The notes beneath the pieces were generated by a model, which worked only from the letters and a program-made list of their open reading frames with translations, was not told where the DNA came from and did not search any database. Shown here in pieces: positions 1 to 8,322 of a stretch of DNA of 64,000 bases (its first letter is position 1; every line of letters starts with the position of its first letter). The DNA is from JBDZVM01 sp040255675. GTDB taxonomy: Bacteria; Actinomycetota; Actinomycetes; Acidothermales; Acidothermaceae. The stretch lies in NCBI GenBank assembly GCA_040255675.1, contig JBDZVM010000020.1:1-64000 (forward strand), read 5' to 3'. The translations under genes and the position numbers were made by a program.

Positions 1-55
1 AGCCAACTACACCAGCACCAACACCGCACCAACCCTCACCTGCACCGCCAACTGA
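1..55 (+). CDS. C-terminal end of a secreted protein with a CBM2 cellulose-binding domain (partial)
   Basis: Only the last 17 codons and the TGA (53-55) are inside the window, in the frame starting at base 2. The residues end APTLTCTAN, almost the same as the APTLACTAS that closes the CBM2 domain of the next gene. That ending, with its late Cys, is typical of family 2 carbohydrate-binding modules. The gene upstream is therefore probably another exported cellulose- or xylan-active enzyme, making this a local cluster of modular glycosidases. Nothing can be said of its catalytic domain. Confidence 0.6.
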   Translation, partial: ANYTSTNTAPTLTCTAN

Positions 56-139
56 GCCTGGTGGCCGCAGCCGTCGCGTGCGGCGGTCACGGTCTTCGAG
101 TTCGAGTCGGCCTAACGAGTTCGGAAAGGAGATCGAGCC

Positions 140-3100
140 ATGCTCCCGTCAAGGAGAGGGCTGCGCGTAAGCGCTGTGGCCGGTGCGCTCAGCGTTGCCA
201 GCTTGGGTGGGCTATTCGCCGCACCTACGGCGTCGGCCGCCGCCGGCGTGACGGTGCTTTACAAGAACAATGACACGGCGCCGTCAGACAACCAAATCAA
301 GCCGGGGTTGGAGTTGGTCAACAACGGCAGCAGCGCGCTCGATTTGTCGACCGTGACAGTGCGTTACTACTTCACTCACGACTCAGGCGCGTCCGCGTAT
401 ACCTACAATTGCGACTACGCGGCGATCGGCTGCGGTAACGTGCACGCTTCGTTCGTCGGCATGGCTTCGCCGACGGCGACAGCTGATACGTACGTGCAAT
501 TGTCGTTCACGGGCTCGTTAGCCGCGGGTGCGAACAGCGGCGACATTCAAAGCCGCGTGAACAAGACCGACTGGTCCAACTTCGACGAGACAAACGACTA
601 CTCCCATGGCACCAACACTGCCTACGCGAGCACATCGACGATTACCGTTTATGTGAACGGCACGTTGGTCTCGGGCACCGAACCAGGCGGTGGTGGCGGA
701 GGCAGTGGTGACACGACGGCGCCGTCCGCCCCGACGAACCTTCAGGTGATGGGGACGACGAGCACCAGCGTCAGCCTGAGCTGGACGGCGTCGACTGACG
801 ACACTGGCGTGACCGGCTACGAGGTGTTCCGTGGCTCGACGCAGGTCGGAACGCCGACGGCTACGTCGTTTACCGACACTGGGCTCACGCCGTCGGCGCA
901 GTACGACTACACGGTCAAGGCCCTCGACGCCGCGGGTAACGTGTCCGCCGCCAGTAGCGTCGTTACCGCGACAACGTCGGCGGGAACCGTGAACACTAAC
1001 GTCAATATCGACGGGTCGACGACGTATCAGACGATCGACGGGTTTGGCGCGTCGGAGGCGTTCGGCCAGGCGAGCAATGTCATGAACGCGCCGGCTTCGG
1101 TGCAAAAGCAGGTTTTCGACTACCTGTACAGCCCCACAGCGGGCGCGGGTTTCACCATTCTTCGCAACCTTATTCCGTCGGACAGCAGCCACACCATCGA
1201 GCCGACGGCGCCCAGCGGCTCGACCGCGACGCCCACCTACCGGGCGCTCGGCGACGACTGGGGGCAGGAGTGGTTTACCGAACAGGCGATCGCGAACGGT
1301 GTCACCACTATCTATGCGGACGCGTGGAGCGCACCCGCGTTCATGAAGACGAATAACGACGAGAGCAACGGCGGCGCGCTTTGCGGTGTGCCCAACGCAA
1401 CCTGCGTCAGCGGTGACTGGAGACAGGCCTACGCGAACTATCTCGTGCAATACCTGAACGACTACAAGGCGAACGGCATCGACATCGACTACGTCGGTTT
1501 CGAGAACGAGCCGAATTTGCAGACAAGTTACTCGAGCATGGTGTTGTCGCCGAGTCAGTCAGCGGACTTCGCCGATGTGTTGGGTCCGACGCTTGCCGAC
1601 TCCGGTTTGTCGACCGAGCTTGCGTGTTGCGACGCCGAAGGCTGGCAGCAGGCGCCCAGCTACACGAGCGCGATTACGAACGATCCGGCGGCAAGCCAGC
1701 ACGTCGCCCTTTTCACCAGTCACGGATACACGGGCGCGCCGACGACACCGCTCGCGACAGGTGGCAAGCCGGCTTGGGAAACCGAGTGGTCGACGTTCGA
1801 AAGCTTCGATCCCGCGTGGGACGACAACTCGGCGGCGTCCGGCCTCAGCTGGGCGCAAAACATTTACACCGCCCTCACGGCGGCTAACCTCAACGCGGTG
1901 TTGTTCTGGTGGGGCACGACGACGCCAAGCTACAACGGCGACAACGAGGGTTTGCTGAACATCAATGGATCCACGCTGCAGGTCACCGGGCGGCTGTGGG
2001 CGTTCGCCGGATTTTCACGGTTCGTGCGCCCGGGTTCAGTTCGTCTTGGTACGACGACGGCGAACCAGAATCTCGACGTCGTATCGTTCCGTAACCCCGC
2101 GGGTCAGACGATTCTCGTTGTCATCAACAAAGCCAGCAGCGCGCAGAGCATCGGTGTCGGGTTGAACGGGATCGCTAACGCGTCAAGTGCCGTCGGTTAC
2201 GAAACAGACTCGACCCACACGATGTCGAAGGGCACGACGCTCGCGGTCACGAACGATGCCTTCTCCGCAAGCGTTCCGGCTCGTTCAATGGTGACGTACG
2301 TCGTCAGCGGCGGTGGTTCGGGCAGTGACACGACTCCGCCGTCGGCGCCGGCGAACCTCACGGCGACCGCCACGACCACCAACAGCGTGAGCTTGAGCTG
2401 GACGGCGTCCACCGACGACACGGGCGTGGTTGGCTACCAGGTGTACCGTGGCACCACCCTCGTCGGCAGCCCTACGAGCACGTCATTCACCGACACCGGT
2501 CTCACCGCCTCCACGCAATACAGCTACACGGTGAAAGCGGTGGACGCGGCCGGCAATGTGTCAGCGGCCAGCGCGTCGGTAAACGCGACGACGAAGGCGT
2601 CGTCCGATACCACTCCGCCGTCGGTACCGACGAACGTTACGGTGACCGGCACGACGAGCGACAGCGTGAGCCTGAGTTGGACGGCGTCGACCGACGATAC
2701 CGGTGTAACGGGTTACCAAGTCATTCGGCAGGAGGGTGACGCGCTGCAGGTCGTCGGCACGCCGACGACGACATCGTTCACCGATACTGGCCTCACGGCG
2801 TCGATGCAGTACAGCTATGTGGTGAAGGCGCTAGACGCCGCTGGCAACCTTTCCGCGGCGAGCGCCGCGGTGACCGCCACAACGTCGTCGAGTGGCGGTA
2901 GCGGTGGTGGTTGTTCGGCTACGCTCCACGACGACAACGACTGGGGTAGCGGGTTCACCGGTACGATCACGGTGACCAACACCGGCACGTCGACGACGAA
3001 GGGTTGGAACGTGACCTGGACGTGGGGCGGCAACCAGACCGTGACTAATTACTGGAATGCCGCGGTGACAACCGCCGGGTCGTCGGTAACCGCGACGAAT

Positions 3101-3208
3101 CTCGGTTACAACGGTGCGATCGCACCTGGAGGAAATAACACGTTCGGTCTCCAAGTCAGCTACTCGGGCAGTGATGCCGCGCCGACGTTGGCATGCACCG
3201 CAAGCTGA
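140..3208 (+). CDS. Secreted modular GH30 glycosidase (CBM3-FN3-GH30-FN3-FN3-CBM2)
   Basis: Exported plant-polysaccharide hydrolase of 1022 residues, preceded by GGAGATCGAGCC ahead of ATG 140. A signal peptide (about 1-33, ending PTASAAA) is followed by a CBM3-like cellulose-binding domain (35-185), a Gly-rich linker, an FN3 domain (190-283), a GH30 catalytic domain (about 290-725), two more FN3 domains (727-820 and 822-920) and a C-terminal CBM2 (925-1022). The GH30 acid/base is probably E457 in FENEPN and the nucleophile E549 in WETEW. Known GH30 enzymes include xylanases, glucuronoxylanases and beta-glucosidases. The two cellulose-binding modules favour a cell-wall xylanase role, but the exact substrate is inference. 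The FN3 repeats are very similar to one another, suggesting recent internal duplication. Confidence 0.88.
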   Translation: MLPSRRGLRVSAVAGALSVASLGGLFAAPTASAAAGVTVLYKNNDTAPSDNQIKPGLELVNNGSSALDLSTVTVRYYFTHDSGASAYTYNCDYAAIGCGNVHASFVGMASPTATADTYVQLSFTGSLAAGANSGDIQSRVNKTDWSNFDETNDYSHGTNTAYASTSTITVYVNGTLVSGTEPGGGGGGSGDTTAPSAPTNLQVMGTTSTSVSLSWTASTDDTGVTGYEVFRGSTQVGTPTATSFTDTGLTPSAQYDYTVKALDAAGNVSAASSVVTATTSAGTVNTNVNIDGSTTYQTIDGFGASEAFGQASNVMNAPASVQKQVFDYLYSPTAGAGFTILRNLIPSDSSHTIEPTAPSGSTATPTYRALGDDWGQEWFTEQAIANGVTTIYADAWSAPAFMKTNNDESNGGALCGVPNATCVSGDWRQAYANYLVQYLNDYKANGIDIDYVGFENEPNLQTSYSSMVLSPSQSADFADVLGPTLADSGLSTELACCDAEGWQQAPSYTSAITNDPAASQHVALFTSHGYTGAPTTPLATGGKPAWETEWSTFESFDPAWDDNSAASGLSWAQNIYTALTAANLNAVLFWWGTTTPSYNGDNEGLLNINGSTLQVTGRLWAFAGFSRFVRPGSVRLGTTTANQNLDVVSFRNPAGQTILVVINKASSAQSIGVGLNGIANASSAVGYETDSTHTMSKGTTLAVTNDAFSASVPARSMVTYVVSGGGSGSDTTPPSAPANLTATATTTNSVSLSWTASTDDTGVVGYQVYRGTTLVGSPTSTSFTDTGLTASTQYSYTVKAVDAAGNVSAASASVNATTKASSDTTPPSVPTNVTVTGTTSDSVSLSWTASTDDTGVTGYQVIRQEGDALQVVGTPTTTSFTDTGLTASMQYSYVVKALDAAGNLSAASAAVTATTSSSGGSGGGCSATLHDDNDWGSGFTGTITVTNTGTSTTKGWNVTWTWGGNQTVTNYWNAAVTTAGSSVTATNLGYNGAIAPGGNNTFGLQVSYSGSDAAPTLACTAS

Positions 3209-4272
3209 TCGAGGCATTTTCATTGTTTCGCGAAGCAGTCGCCGCCACGGCAGGATGCTTAGTCATCGCCGTGGTGGCGACTGCTTGCACGTCGGCGAAC
3301 GGAAGCCGTGAGCAGACGCCGTCGCCGCCCGCTTCGGCGACGTACACATCCCCGACAAACCGGCCGACGACGGCTCCGACGTCCGTCAAGCCACTGGTCG
3401 TGCCTGCCGTGGCCGGTGTTTCGGTGGTCGGCTCGTTCGACGACGCGCCCACGATTAACGTCGACCCACAAGGCAAACCGCCTGCCAACACGGAGGTTTC
3501 TGTCGTCGTCAGAGGTCCCGGCGTACCGCTGCGGGAAGGCGATCTGGCGGTCGTCGATGACGTCGGCCGTACCTGGCGTAGTTCGACGACGTTCGAAGAC
3601 AGTTACGTCATGGGCCACGCGCCCGACACATTTCCGGTTGGCAGCTCGCCGCTGACGTTGCCGGGTCTCGTTCACGCGCTTGTGGGAGTTCCGGTCGGCA
3701 GCAGAGTGCTGGTCGTCATTCCGCCGAACGAAGGGTTCGGGGTTTCACAAAGCCGGCCGTCGACCGTCAGCCCGAACGACACCGCGGTGATCGTGTTTGA
3801 CGTCATCGGCAGTTACGCGAAGGACGCCAGCGCGCATGGCACATCCGTGTCATCGGGAGGCGGCGGGCTCCCGACCGTGTCGGGGCCGCTGAACGCCGAA
3901 CCCGCGATCACGATTCCGAAGAACGTCGCGCCGCCGACTAGCTTGTCTGTGACGACGTTGGTGCAAGGAGACGGCCCCGCAGTCAAACAAGGGCAGCTCG
4001 TCATTGTGCAGTACGTGGGCGAGATCTGGGCCAGCGGCAAGGTATTCGATTCGTCGTGGCGACGGCAGTTGCCGGCGCCGGTGCCGATCGGCGATGGCGC
4101 CTTGATTCCCGCCTGGGATACCGGACTGGTTGGTGTGAAGGCCGGGAGTCGCGTGCTGATCGTGGCACCGCCCGCCCAAGGCTACGGTTCGAGTGGCGCG
4201 CCACGAGCGGGCATCACCGCGACCGACACGTTGGTGTTCGTTGTCGACGTGCTCGGCGCGTACAACATGTGA
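3193..4272 (+). CDS. Lipoprotein with two FKBP-type peptidyl-prolyl isomerase domains
   Basis: Predicted 359-residue lipoprotein. An N-terminal hydrophobic stretch ends in the lipobox ATAC (about residues 28-31) and is followed by a Ser/Pro/Thr-rich tether. Two FKBP domains follow (about 95-205 and 245-358). The second keeps the classic pattern V.YVGEIWASGKVFDSSW, then an IPAWDTGLVGVK loop and a PPAQGYGSSG segment. The first domain is more divergent. FKBP proteins catalyse cis-trans proline isomerisation, and a surface-anchored one would assist folding of exported proteins. The start used overlaps the GH30 gene by 16 bases without an obvious ribosome site, suggesting coupled translation; a TTG about 30 bases later is an alternative. 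Convergent with the GH65 gene. Confidence 0.75.
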   Translation: MHRKLIEAFSLFREAVAATAGCLVIAVVATACTSANGSREQTPSPPASATYTSPTNRPTTAPTSVKPLVVPAVAGVSVVGSFDDAPTINVDPQGKPPANTEVSVVVRGPGVPLREGDLAVVDDVGRTWRSSTTFEDSYVMGHAPDTFPVGSSPLTLPGLVHALVGVPVGSRVLVVIPPNEGFGVSQSRPSTVSPNDTAVIVFDVIGSYAKDASAHGTSVSSGGGGLPTVSGPLNAEPAITIPKNVAPPTSLSVTTLVQGDGPAVKQGQLVIVQYVGEIWASGKVFDSSWRRQLPAPVPIGDGALIPAWDTGLVGVKAGSRVLIVAPPAQGYGSSGAPRAGITATDTLVFVVDVLGAYNM

Positions 4273-4382
4273 CGATGGTCAGGCCGAGCACATGACGTTT
4301 AGCCCCCGGTAGCAGGCTCGGGCGTCGCTAGTCGCGAGTCCGCTGTCGACCGCGACGAGCCTCGGTTGATCTGAGGCTCGAG

Positions 4383-6743
4383 TCAGGACATCGGACGCCG
4401 GGCAGGTTCACGGCCCGGAGGCTGCTGCGGCCGAGGCAGGAGCGGCGTTCGCTTCGCGATATCGGCGACAACGGGCGTACCGGCGTGCACCGTGATGTCG
4501 TCGCCGGCGTGACGAAGCGTGAGCGCCCTATCAGCGCCGTCGCGCAGCGCGTACGTCACCTTCTCGTGGTCGATGTCGACGCGTAACCGGCAATCGCGCC
4601 AGCGCAAGGTGAACGACAAACGCGCAATGCCGGTCGGCAATTGCGGATCGAACGAAAGACCGCCTTCGGTGTCGCGCAATCCGCCGAACCCGGCGACCAG
4701 GGCGATCCACGCTCCGGCGAGCGACGCCATGTGCAGACCGTCGCGGCTGTTGTGATGAAGGTCTTGCAAGTCGATGAGGGCGGCTTCGTAGGCGTAGTCG
4801 TGCGCTAATTCGAGGTGCCCGGTTTCGGCGCAGATGACCGCCTGGACGCAAGCGGAAAGTGACGAGTCTCGTACCGTGCGAGGCTCGTAGTAGTCGACGT
4901 TTCTGGCCTTGTCGTCGGCGGCGAAATGGTTGCTGAACGTGATCATCGCAAGCTCGAGGTCGGCTTGTTTGATCACCTGTTTGCGGTAGATGTCGAAGTA
5001 GGGGGCGTGCAACAGCAACGGATACTTGTCTCGCGAAGCCTCGAAATCCCAGTCAGGCAGCACGGTGAAACCGGCATTCTGTTCGTGAATTTGCAGTCGG
5101 TGACTGTACGGCACGAATACCGAACTGCCAGCGGCTCGCCACTCGTCGATCTCGCTGCCGGTAATGCCGAATTCGTCTGCTAGATCGGGATTCTGTTCGG
5201 CGGCATCGGCTGCCGCGATCAGATTGTGTGCCGCCGCGAGGTTGGTGAAGGTGTTGTCGTCGACTAATGCGGTGTATTCGTCGGGTCCGGTGATTCCGGA
5301 AATATGCCATTCGTCGTCTCGGCTGTAATGCCCGACTGACATCCAAAAGCGCGCGGTCTCCGCGAGTAGTTCCACGCCGATTTCGCGCTCGATCGAGTCG
5401 TCTCCCGTTACCGACGCGTAGCGAGCAAGAGCGATCGCGACATCGGCAGTGACATGGACGGCGGCGGTGCCGGCCGGCCAATAACCCGAGCACTCTTCAC
5501 CGCGGATCGTGCGCCATGGGAAGGCGGCGCCGCGAAAGCCAAGTGTCGCGGCGCGTTGCTTGGCCATCTCTAAGGTGGAGTGGCGCCAGCGCAGCGCGTG
5601 CGCGGCCGCTTCGGGCCGCGCGTAAGTCAAGACCGGTAGCACGAACGCTTCGGTGTCCCAGAACACGTGCCCGTCGTACCCGGGACCAGTGAGGCCTTTT
5701 GCCGCGATGCCACGGCCTTCTGCCCGGGCGCCGGCCTGCAAGACGTGGTAGAGGCCGAACCGAACTGCCTGCTGAATTTCGTCGTCGCCTTCGATTTCGA
5801 CGTCGGCGGCGTCCCAAAAATCGTCGAGGTATTCGCGTTGCTCGCGTACAAGCCCGTCGAAGCCGCTGAACATCGCGGCGGTGACGGCGCCCGCCGCTTG
5901 GTCGCGCAGGGCTTGTTGCGAGCGCACCGCCGACCAGCCATAGCCCAGGAATTTGACGACTCGCAGGCATTGGCCACTCGCGAGTTCGCAAATCGCCGTC
6001 AGGCGTGACCAGTTTGGCGAGACGTGGGTTTCGGTGTCGACATGTGCGCCGTCGGGCTGGTCGATGACATGCGATGCCGCCGCTGCCATCATCAGCCCGC
6101 TGCGGCGGGTGCGGTGCACCAGCACCACCCCGTGTTCGGTCCTGCTTTGTTCGACGGGCTCGAGTGGGTCGGTCAAGGCGGCCGCTTCACGCGGATCGAC
6201 CGAGCTGGTCGGCACGGCCTCGTTCGCGACCAGTTCGGACTGCACGATCACACGTACGGGATCGATCGCCTCGACCTCATAGCTGATAGCCGCGATTGCG
6301 CGCTGTGTAAAGGAAACAAGGCGCGTCGAGGTGACTCGCACGCGTTTGCCGGCGGGCGATTGCCATTCGGCGATCCGCTTGAGCGTGCCCGCCCGCATGT
6401 CGAGCACGCGTTCGTGCGACAGCAAACGTCCGTAGCGGACGTCGAAAGGCTCGTCGTCGACCAGCAGCCTGATCAACTTGCCGTTCGTCACATTGACGAT
6501 CGACTGGCTCGATTCGGGGTTGCCGTACGAGCTTTCGGCATACGGCAGTGGCCGTAGCTCGAAGAAGCCGGAAAGGTACGTACCGGGGATGCCGTGCGGC
6601 TCGCCTTCGTCGAGATTGCCGCGTAAGCCGATGTGCCCGTTCGACAAGGCGAAAACCGACTCGGACTGCGCGATCAGATCGCAGTCGAAAGCGGTCTCGC
6701 GAACCGCCCAGGGCTCGACGGGATAGGCGGATTGTGTGATCAC
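4383..6743 (-). CDS. Family GH65 disaccharide phosphorylase or hydrolase
   Basis: Cytoplasmic 786-residue protein of the length normal for GH65 (maltose, trehalose, kojibiose and nigerose phosphorylases). It has the N-terminal beta-sandwich domain (FALSNGHIGLRGNLDEG near residue 32), the (alpha/alpha)6 barrel with YDGHVFWDTE, and the general acid motif ITGPDEYT (Glu about residue 489). A short C-terminal beta domain closes it. Phosphorylases of this family split an alpha-glucoside with phosphate to give beta-glucose-1-phosphate. The neighbouring beta-phosphoglucomutase, 16 bases upstream on the same strand, uses exactly that product, so a phosphorylase is more likely than an acid trehalase. 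Which disaccharide is used cannot be read from the sequence. Confidence 0.85.
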   Translation of the reverse strand: MITQSAYPVEPWAVRETAFDCDLIAQSESVFALSNGHIGLRGNLDEGEPHGIPGTYLSGFFELRPLPYAESSYGNPESSQSIVNVTNGKLIRLLVDDEPFDVRYGRLLSHERVLDMRAGTLKRIAEWQSPAGKRVRVTSTRLVSFTQRAIAAISYEVEAIDPVRVIVQSELVANEAVPTSSVDPREAAALTDPLEPVEQSRTEHGVVLVHRTRRSGLMMAAAASHVIDQPDGAHVDTETHVSPNWSRLTAICELASGQCLRVVKFLGYGWSAVRSQQALRDQAAGAVTAAMFSGFDGLVREQREYLDDFWDAADVEIEGDDEIQQAVRFGLYHVLQAGARAEGRGIAAKGLTGPGYDGHVFWDTEAFVLPVLTYARPEAAAHALRWRHSTLEMAKQRAATLGFRGAAFPWRTIRGEECSGYWPAGTAAVHVTADVAIALARYASVTGDDSIEREIGVELLAETARFWMSVGHYSRDDEWHISGITGPDEYTALVDDNTFTNLAAAHNLIAAADAAEQNPDLADEFGITGSEIDEWRAAGSSVFVPYSHRLQIHEQNAGFTVLPDWDFEASRDKYPLLLHAPYFDIYRKQVIKQADLELAMITFSNHFAADDKARNVDYYEPRTVRDSSLSACVQAVICAETGHLELAHDYAYEAALIDLQDLHHNSRDGLHMASLAGAWIALVAGFGGLRDTEGGLSFDPQLPTGIARLSFTLRWRDCRLRVDIDHEKVTYALRDGADRALTLRHAGDDITVHAGTPVVADIAKRTPLLPRPQQPPGREPARRPMS

Positions 6744-6759
6744 GCGACGGGCCTCTCGC

Positions 6760-7509
6760 TCAGCGCATCGTCAAGAGTTCAGCGAGGTCGGCGACGACGA
6801 CGTCGGCCCCGTGTGCACGCAATTGCTTCTCGTGTTCGGCGTCGCGCCGGTTCACGCCGACGACGAAACCGAACTCGCCTGCGCGGCCGGCCTCGACTCC
6901 GGCTAACGCGTCTTCGAACACGGCGGACCGCGCCGGCGAAACGTCGACGCACTTCGCCCCGGCGATGAACGTGTCGGGTGCCGGCTTGCCCCGCAGGCCC
7001 TCGGCGACGATCGCCACTCCGTCGACTCGGCCCTCGACGTAGTCGATGAGCCCGGTGACTTTCAACACGGCCGCGGTGTTCGCGCTCGACGAGACGACGA
7101 CTCGGCGAAGCCCCACGTCGCGGGCGGCTTGCAGGTAGCGGCGCGACCCTTCGTAAACCGTGACGCCGTCGCGTTCGATGGTGGCGAGCAGCGCCTCGTT
7201 CTTCCGGTTGCCGAGGCCGTGAATGGTCTCTGCTCCGGGAGGATCGTCGTTTTCACCTTCAGGCAAGGTGATTCCCCGGCTTTTCAAGAACGTGCGCACC
7301 CCGTCGGCTCGGGGCAGCCCGTCGACGTACCGGGTGTAATCCTCAACGGGGTCGAACGCCACGAACGGCTCACGCGTGCGTTCGGAGCGCGACCGCAGAT
7401 ACGCGTCGAACATCTGTTTCCAGGCTTTGGTATGCACCGACGCGGTGTCGGTGAGCACGCCGTCAAGGTCGAATAGGCACGCGGAAATCCCTTCGGGCAG
7501 CCCTAGCAT
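6760..7509 (-). CDS. pgmB: Beta-phosphoglucomutase-like HAD phosphatase
   Basis: HAD-superfamily protein of about 249 residues. Motif I is FDLDGVLTDTA with the nucleophile and acid/base aspartates; the helical cap follows; motif II lies in VVVSSSAN, the lysine in RGKPAPDTF, and motif IV in VFEDALAGVEAG. Beta-phosphoglucomutase converts beta-glucose-1-phosphate to glucose-6-phosphate and usually partners GH65 phosphorylases, as here. The start at 7509 is chosen because GGAGG lies just ahead of it; an ATG 24 bases earlier (7533) is also in frame. It is the first gene of the pair with GH65, and the TetR gene ends 32 bases upstream on the same strand, so all three may be transcribed together. Confidence 0.85.
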   Translation of the reverse strand: MLGLPEGISACLFDLDGVLTDTASVHTKAWKQMFDAYLRSRSERTREPFVAFDPVEDYTRYVDGLPRADGVRTFLKSRGITLPEGENDDPPGAETIHGLGNRKNEALLATIERDGVTVYEGSRRYLQAARDVGLRRVVVSSSANTAAVLKVTGLIDYVEGRVDGVAIVAEGLRGKPAPDTFIAGAKCVDVSPARSAVFEDALAGVEAGRAGEFGFVVGVNRRDAEHEKQLRAHGADVVVADLAELLTMR

Positions 7510-7541
7510 CCGGCCTCCACGACGTCGGGGCACGCGGGACT

Positions 7542-8216
7542 TTACGATCCTGCCCGATGGGTGGCTCCGAAACGCAAGCCGTCCATAAGCAAGGCGACCA
7601 ATCGCCGTGACTGTTGCTCGTCAGCGGGCCGGTCGCTCACCATGCAAATTCCGCCGAGTGCTCGGACCATATCGTCGACGTCGACGTCCGATCTGATCGT
7701 TTTCGCGGCCGCGGCGTGGCTGATGAGTTCGCCGAACGCTCCGCGAATGCGGTCGTGAACGTACTTGAAAAGCTCGGTGTGCGAATCGGCGGTGGCCTTC
7801 AGCGTCGCGGCGAGCCCCCGCTTGGTCGCGACGTACCCGACGAACCGAAGCATCCATTGCTCGAGCGCGACGTCGGGGGCGACGCTCGCGAGCAAGTCGT
7901 CGGCGACGTCGCACAGTTGCTCCACGCCGTGCCGGTAGGCGGCTTCGACGAGTGCCTCGCGAGTGGGGAAGTGGCGGTACAGCGTGCCGATTCCGACACC
8001 CGCCCGCCGGGCGATGTCTTCGAGCGAGGCCTCGACGCCGTGCTCGCCGAAAGCGGCTCCGGCGGCGTCGAGGAGCGCGTCGCGGTTGCGCCGGGCGTCG
8101 GCCCGCATGCGCTTCGACCCGGGATCGGCCGATCCGCCGTCGTTGTTCGACACGCCGTCGCCGTTGGACACGCGGCGGCTGTTCGCTCGGCGGGACGCCG
8201 CTTCGACGGCGCTCAC
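7542..8216 (-). CDS. TetR-family transcriptional regulator
   Basis: A 224-residue repressor starting with GTG behind a GGAGGAGGG ribosome site. The helix-turn-helix is clear at about residues 55-95 (SLEDIARRAGVGIGTLYRHFPTRE, written here in parts: the recognition helix is GVGIGTLYRHF). The C-terminal ligand domain carries the pattern seen in regulators of drug-efflux genes (SDVDVDDMVRALGG). It is divergent from the DHA2 efflux pump, with two strong palindromes between the genes. The simplest reading is ligand-relieved repression of both itself and the pump. It may also be cotranscribed with the pgmB-GH65 pair downstream, but the intergenic palindromes tie its function mainly to the pump. Confidence 0.88.
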   Translation of the reverse strand: MSAVEAASRRANSRRVSNGDGVSNNDGGSADPGSKRMRADARRNRDALLDAAGAAFGEHGVEASLEDIARRAGVGIGTLYRHFPTREALVEAAYRHGVEQLCDVADDLLASVAPDVALEQWMLRFVGYVATKRGLAATLKATADSHTELFKYVHDRIRGAFGELISHAAAAKTIRSDVDVDDMVRALGGICMVSDRPADEQQSRRLVALLMDGLRFGATHRAGS

Positions 8217-8248
8217 GACTGCCCTCCTCCGAAAAAGAATTTGCTAAC

Positions 8249-8289
8249 CGGAGGATGCCTCCGTATAACTGTTACTGGAGGCGCCCTCC
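8249..8289. promoter_or_regulatory. Two palindromic operators between tetR and the efflux gene
   Basis: CGGAGG-atg-CCTCCG (8249-8263) and GGAGG-cgc-CCTCC (8277-8289) are perfect inverted repeats sharing the same half-site GGAGG and 3-base spacer. Their centres are 27 bases apart. They lie between the divergent tetR start (8216) and the MFS start (8323), the usual position of TetR-family operators. Binding by the adjacent TetR protein is inference. Confidence 0.65.
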
Positions 8290-8322
8290 GCTAAGTTCCA
8301 TCATCCACCATGGAGAGATCGA

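Noticed and set aside
518..1450. 310-codon antisense reading across the GH30 gene
   Set aside because: Arg/Val-rich, no motif, no ribosome site; a shadow of the GH30 reading in GC-rich DNA.
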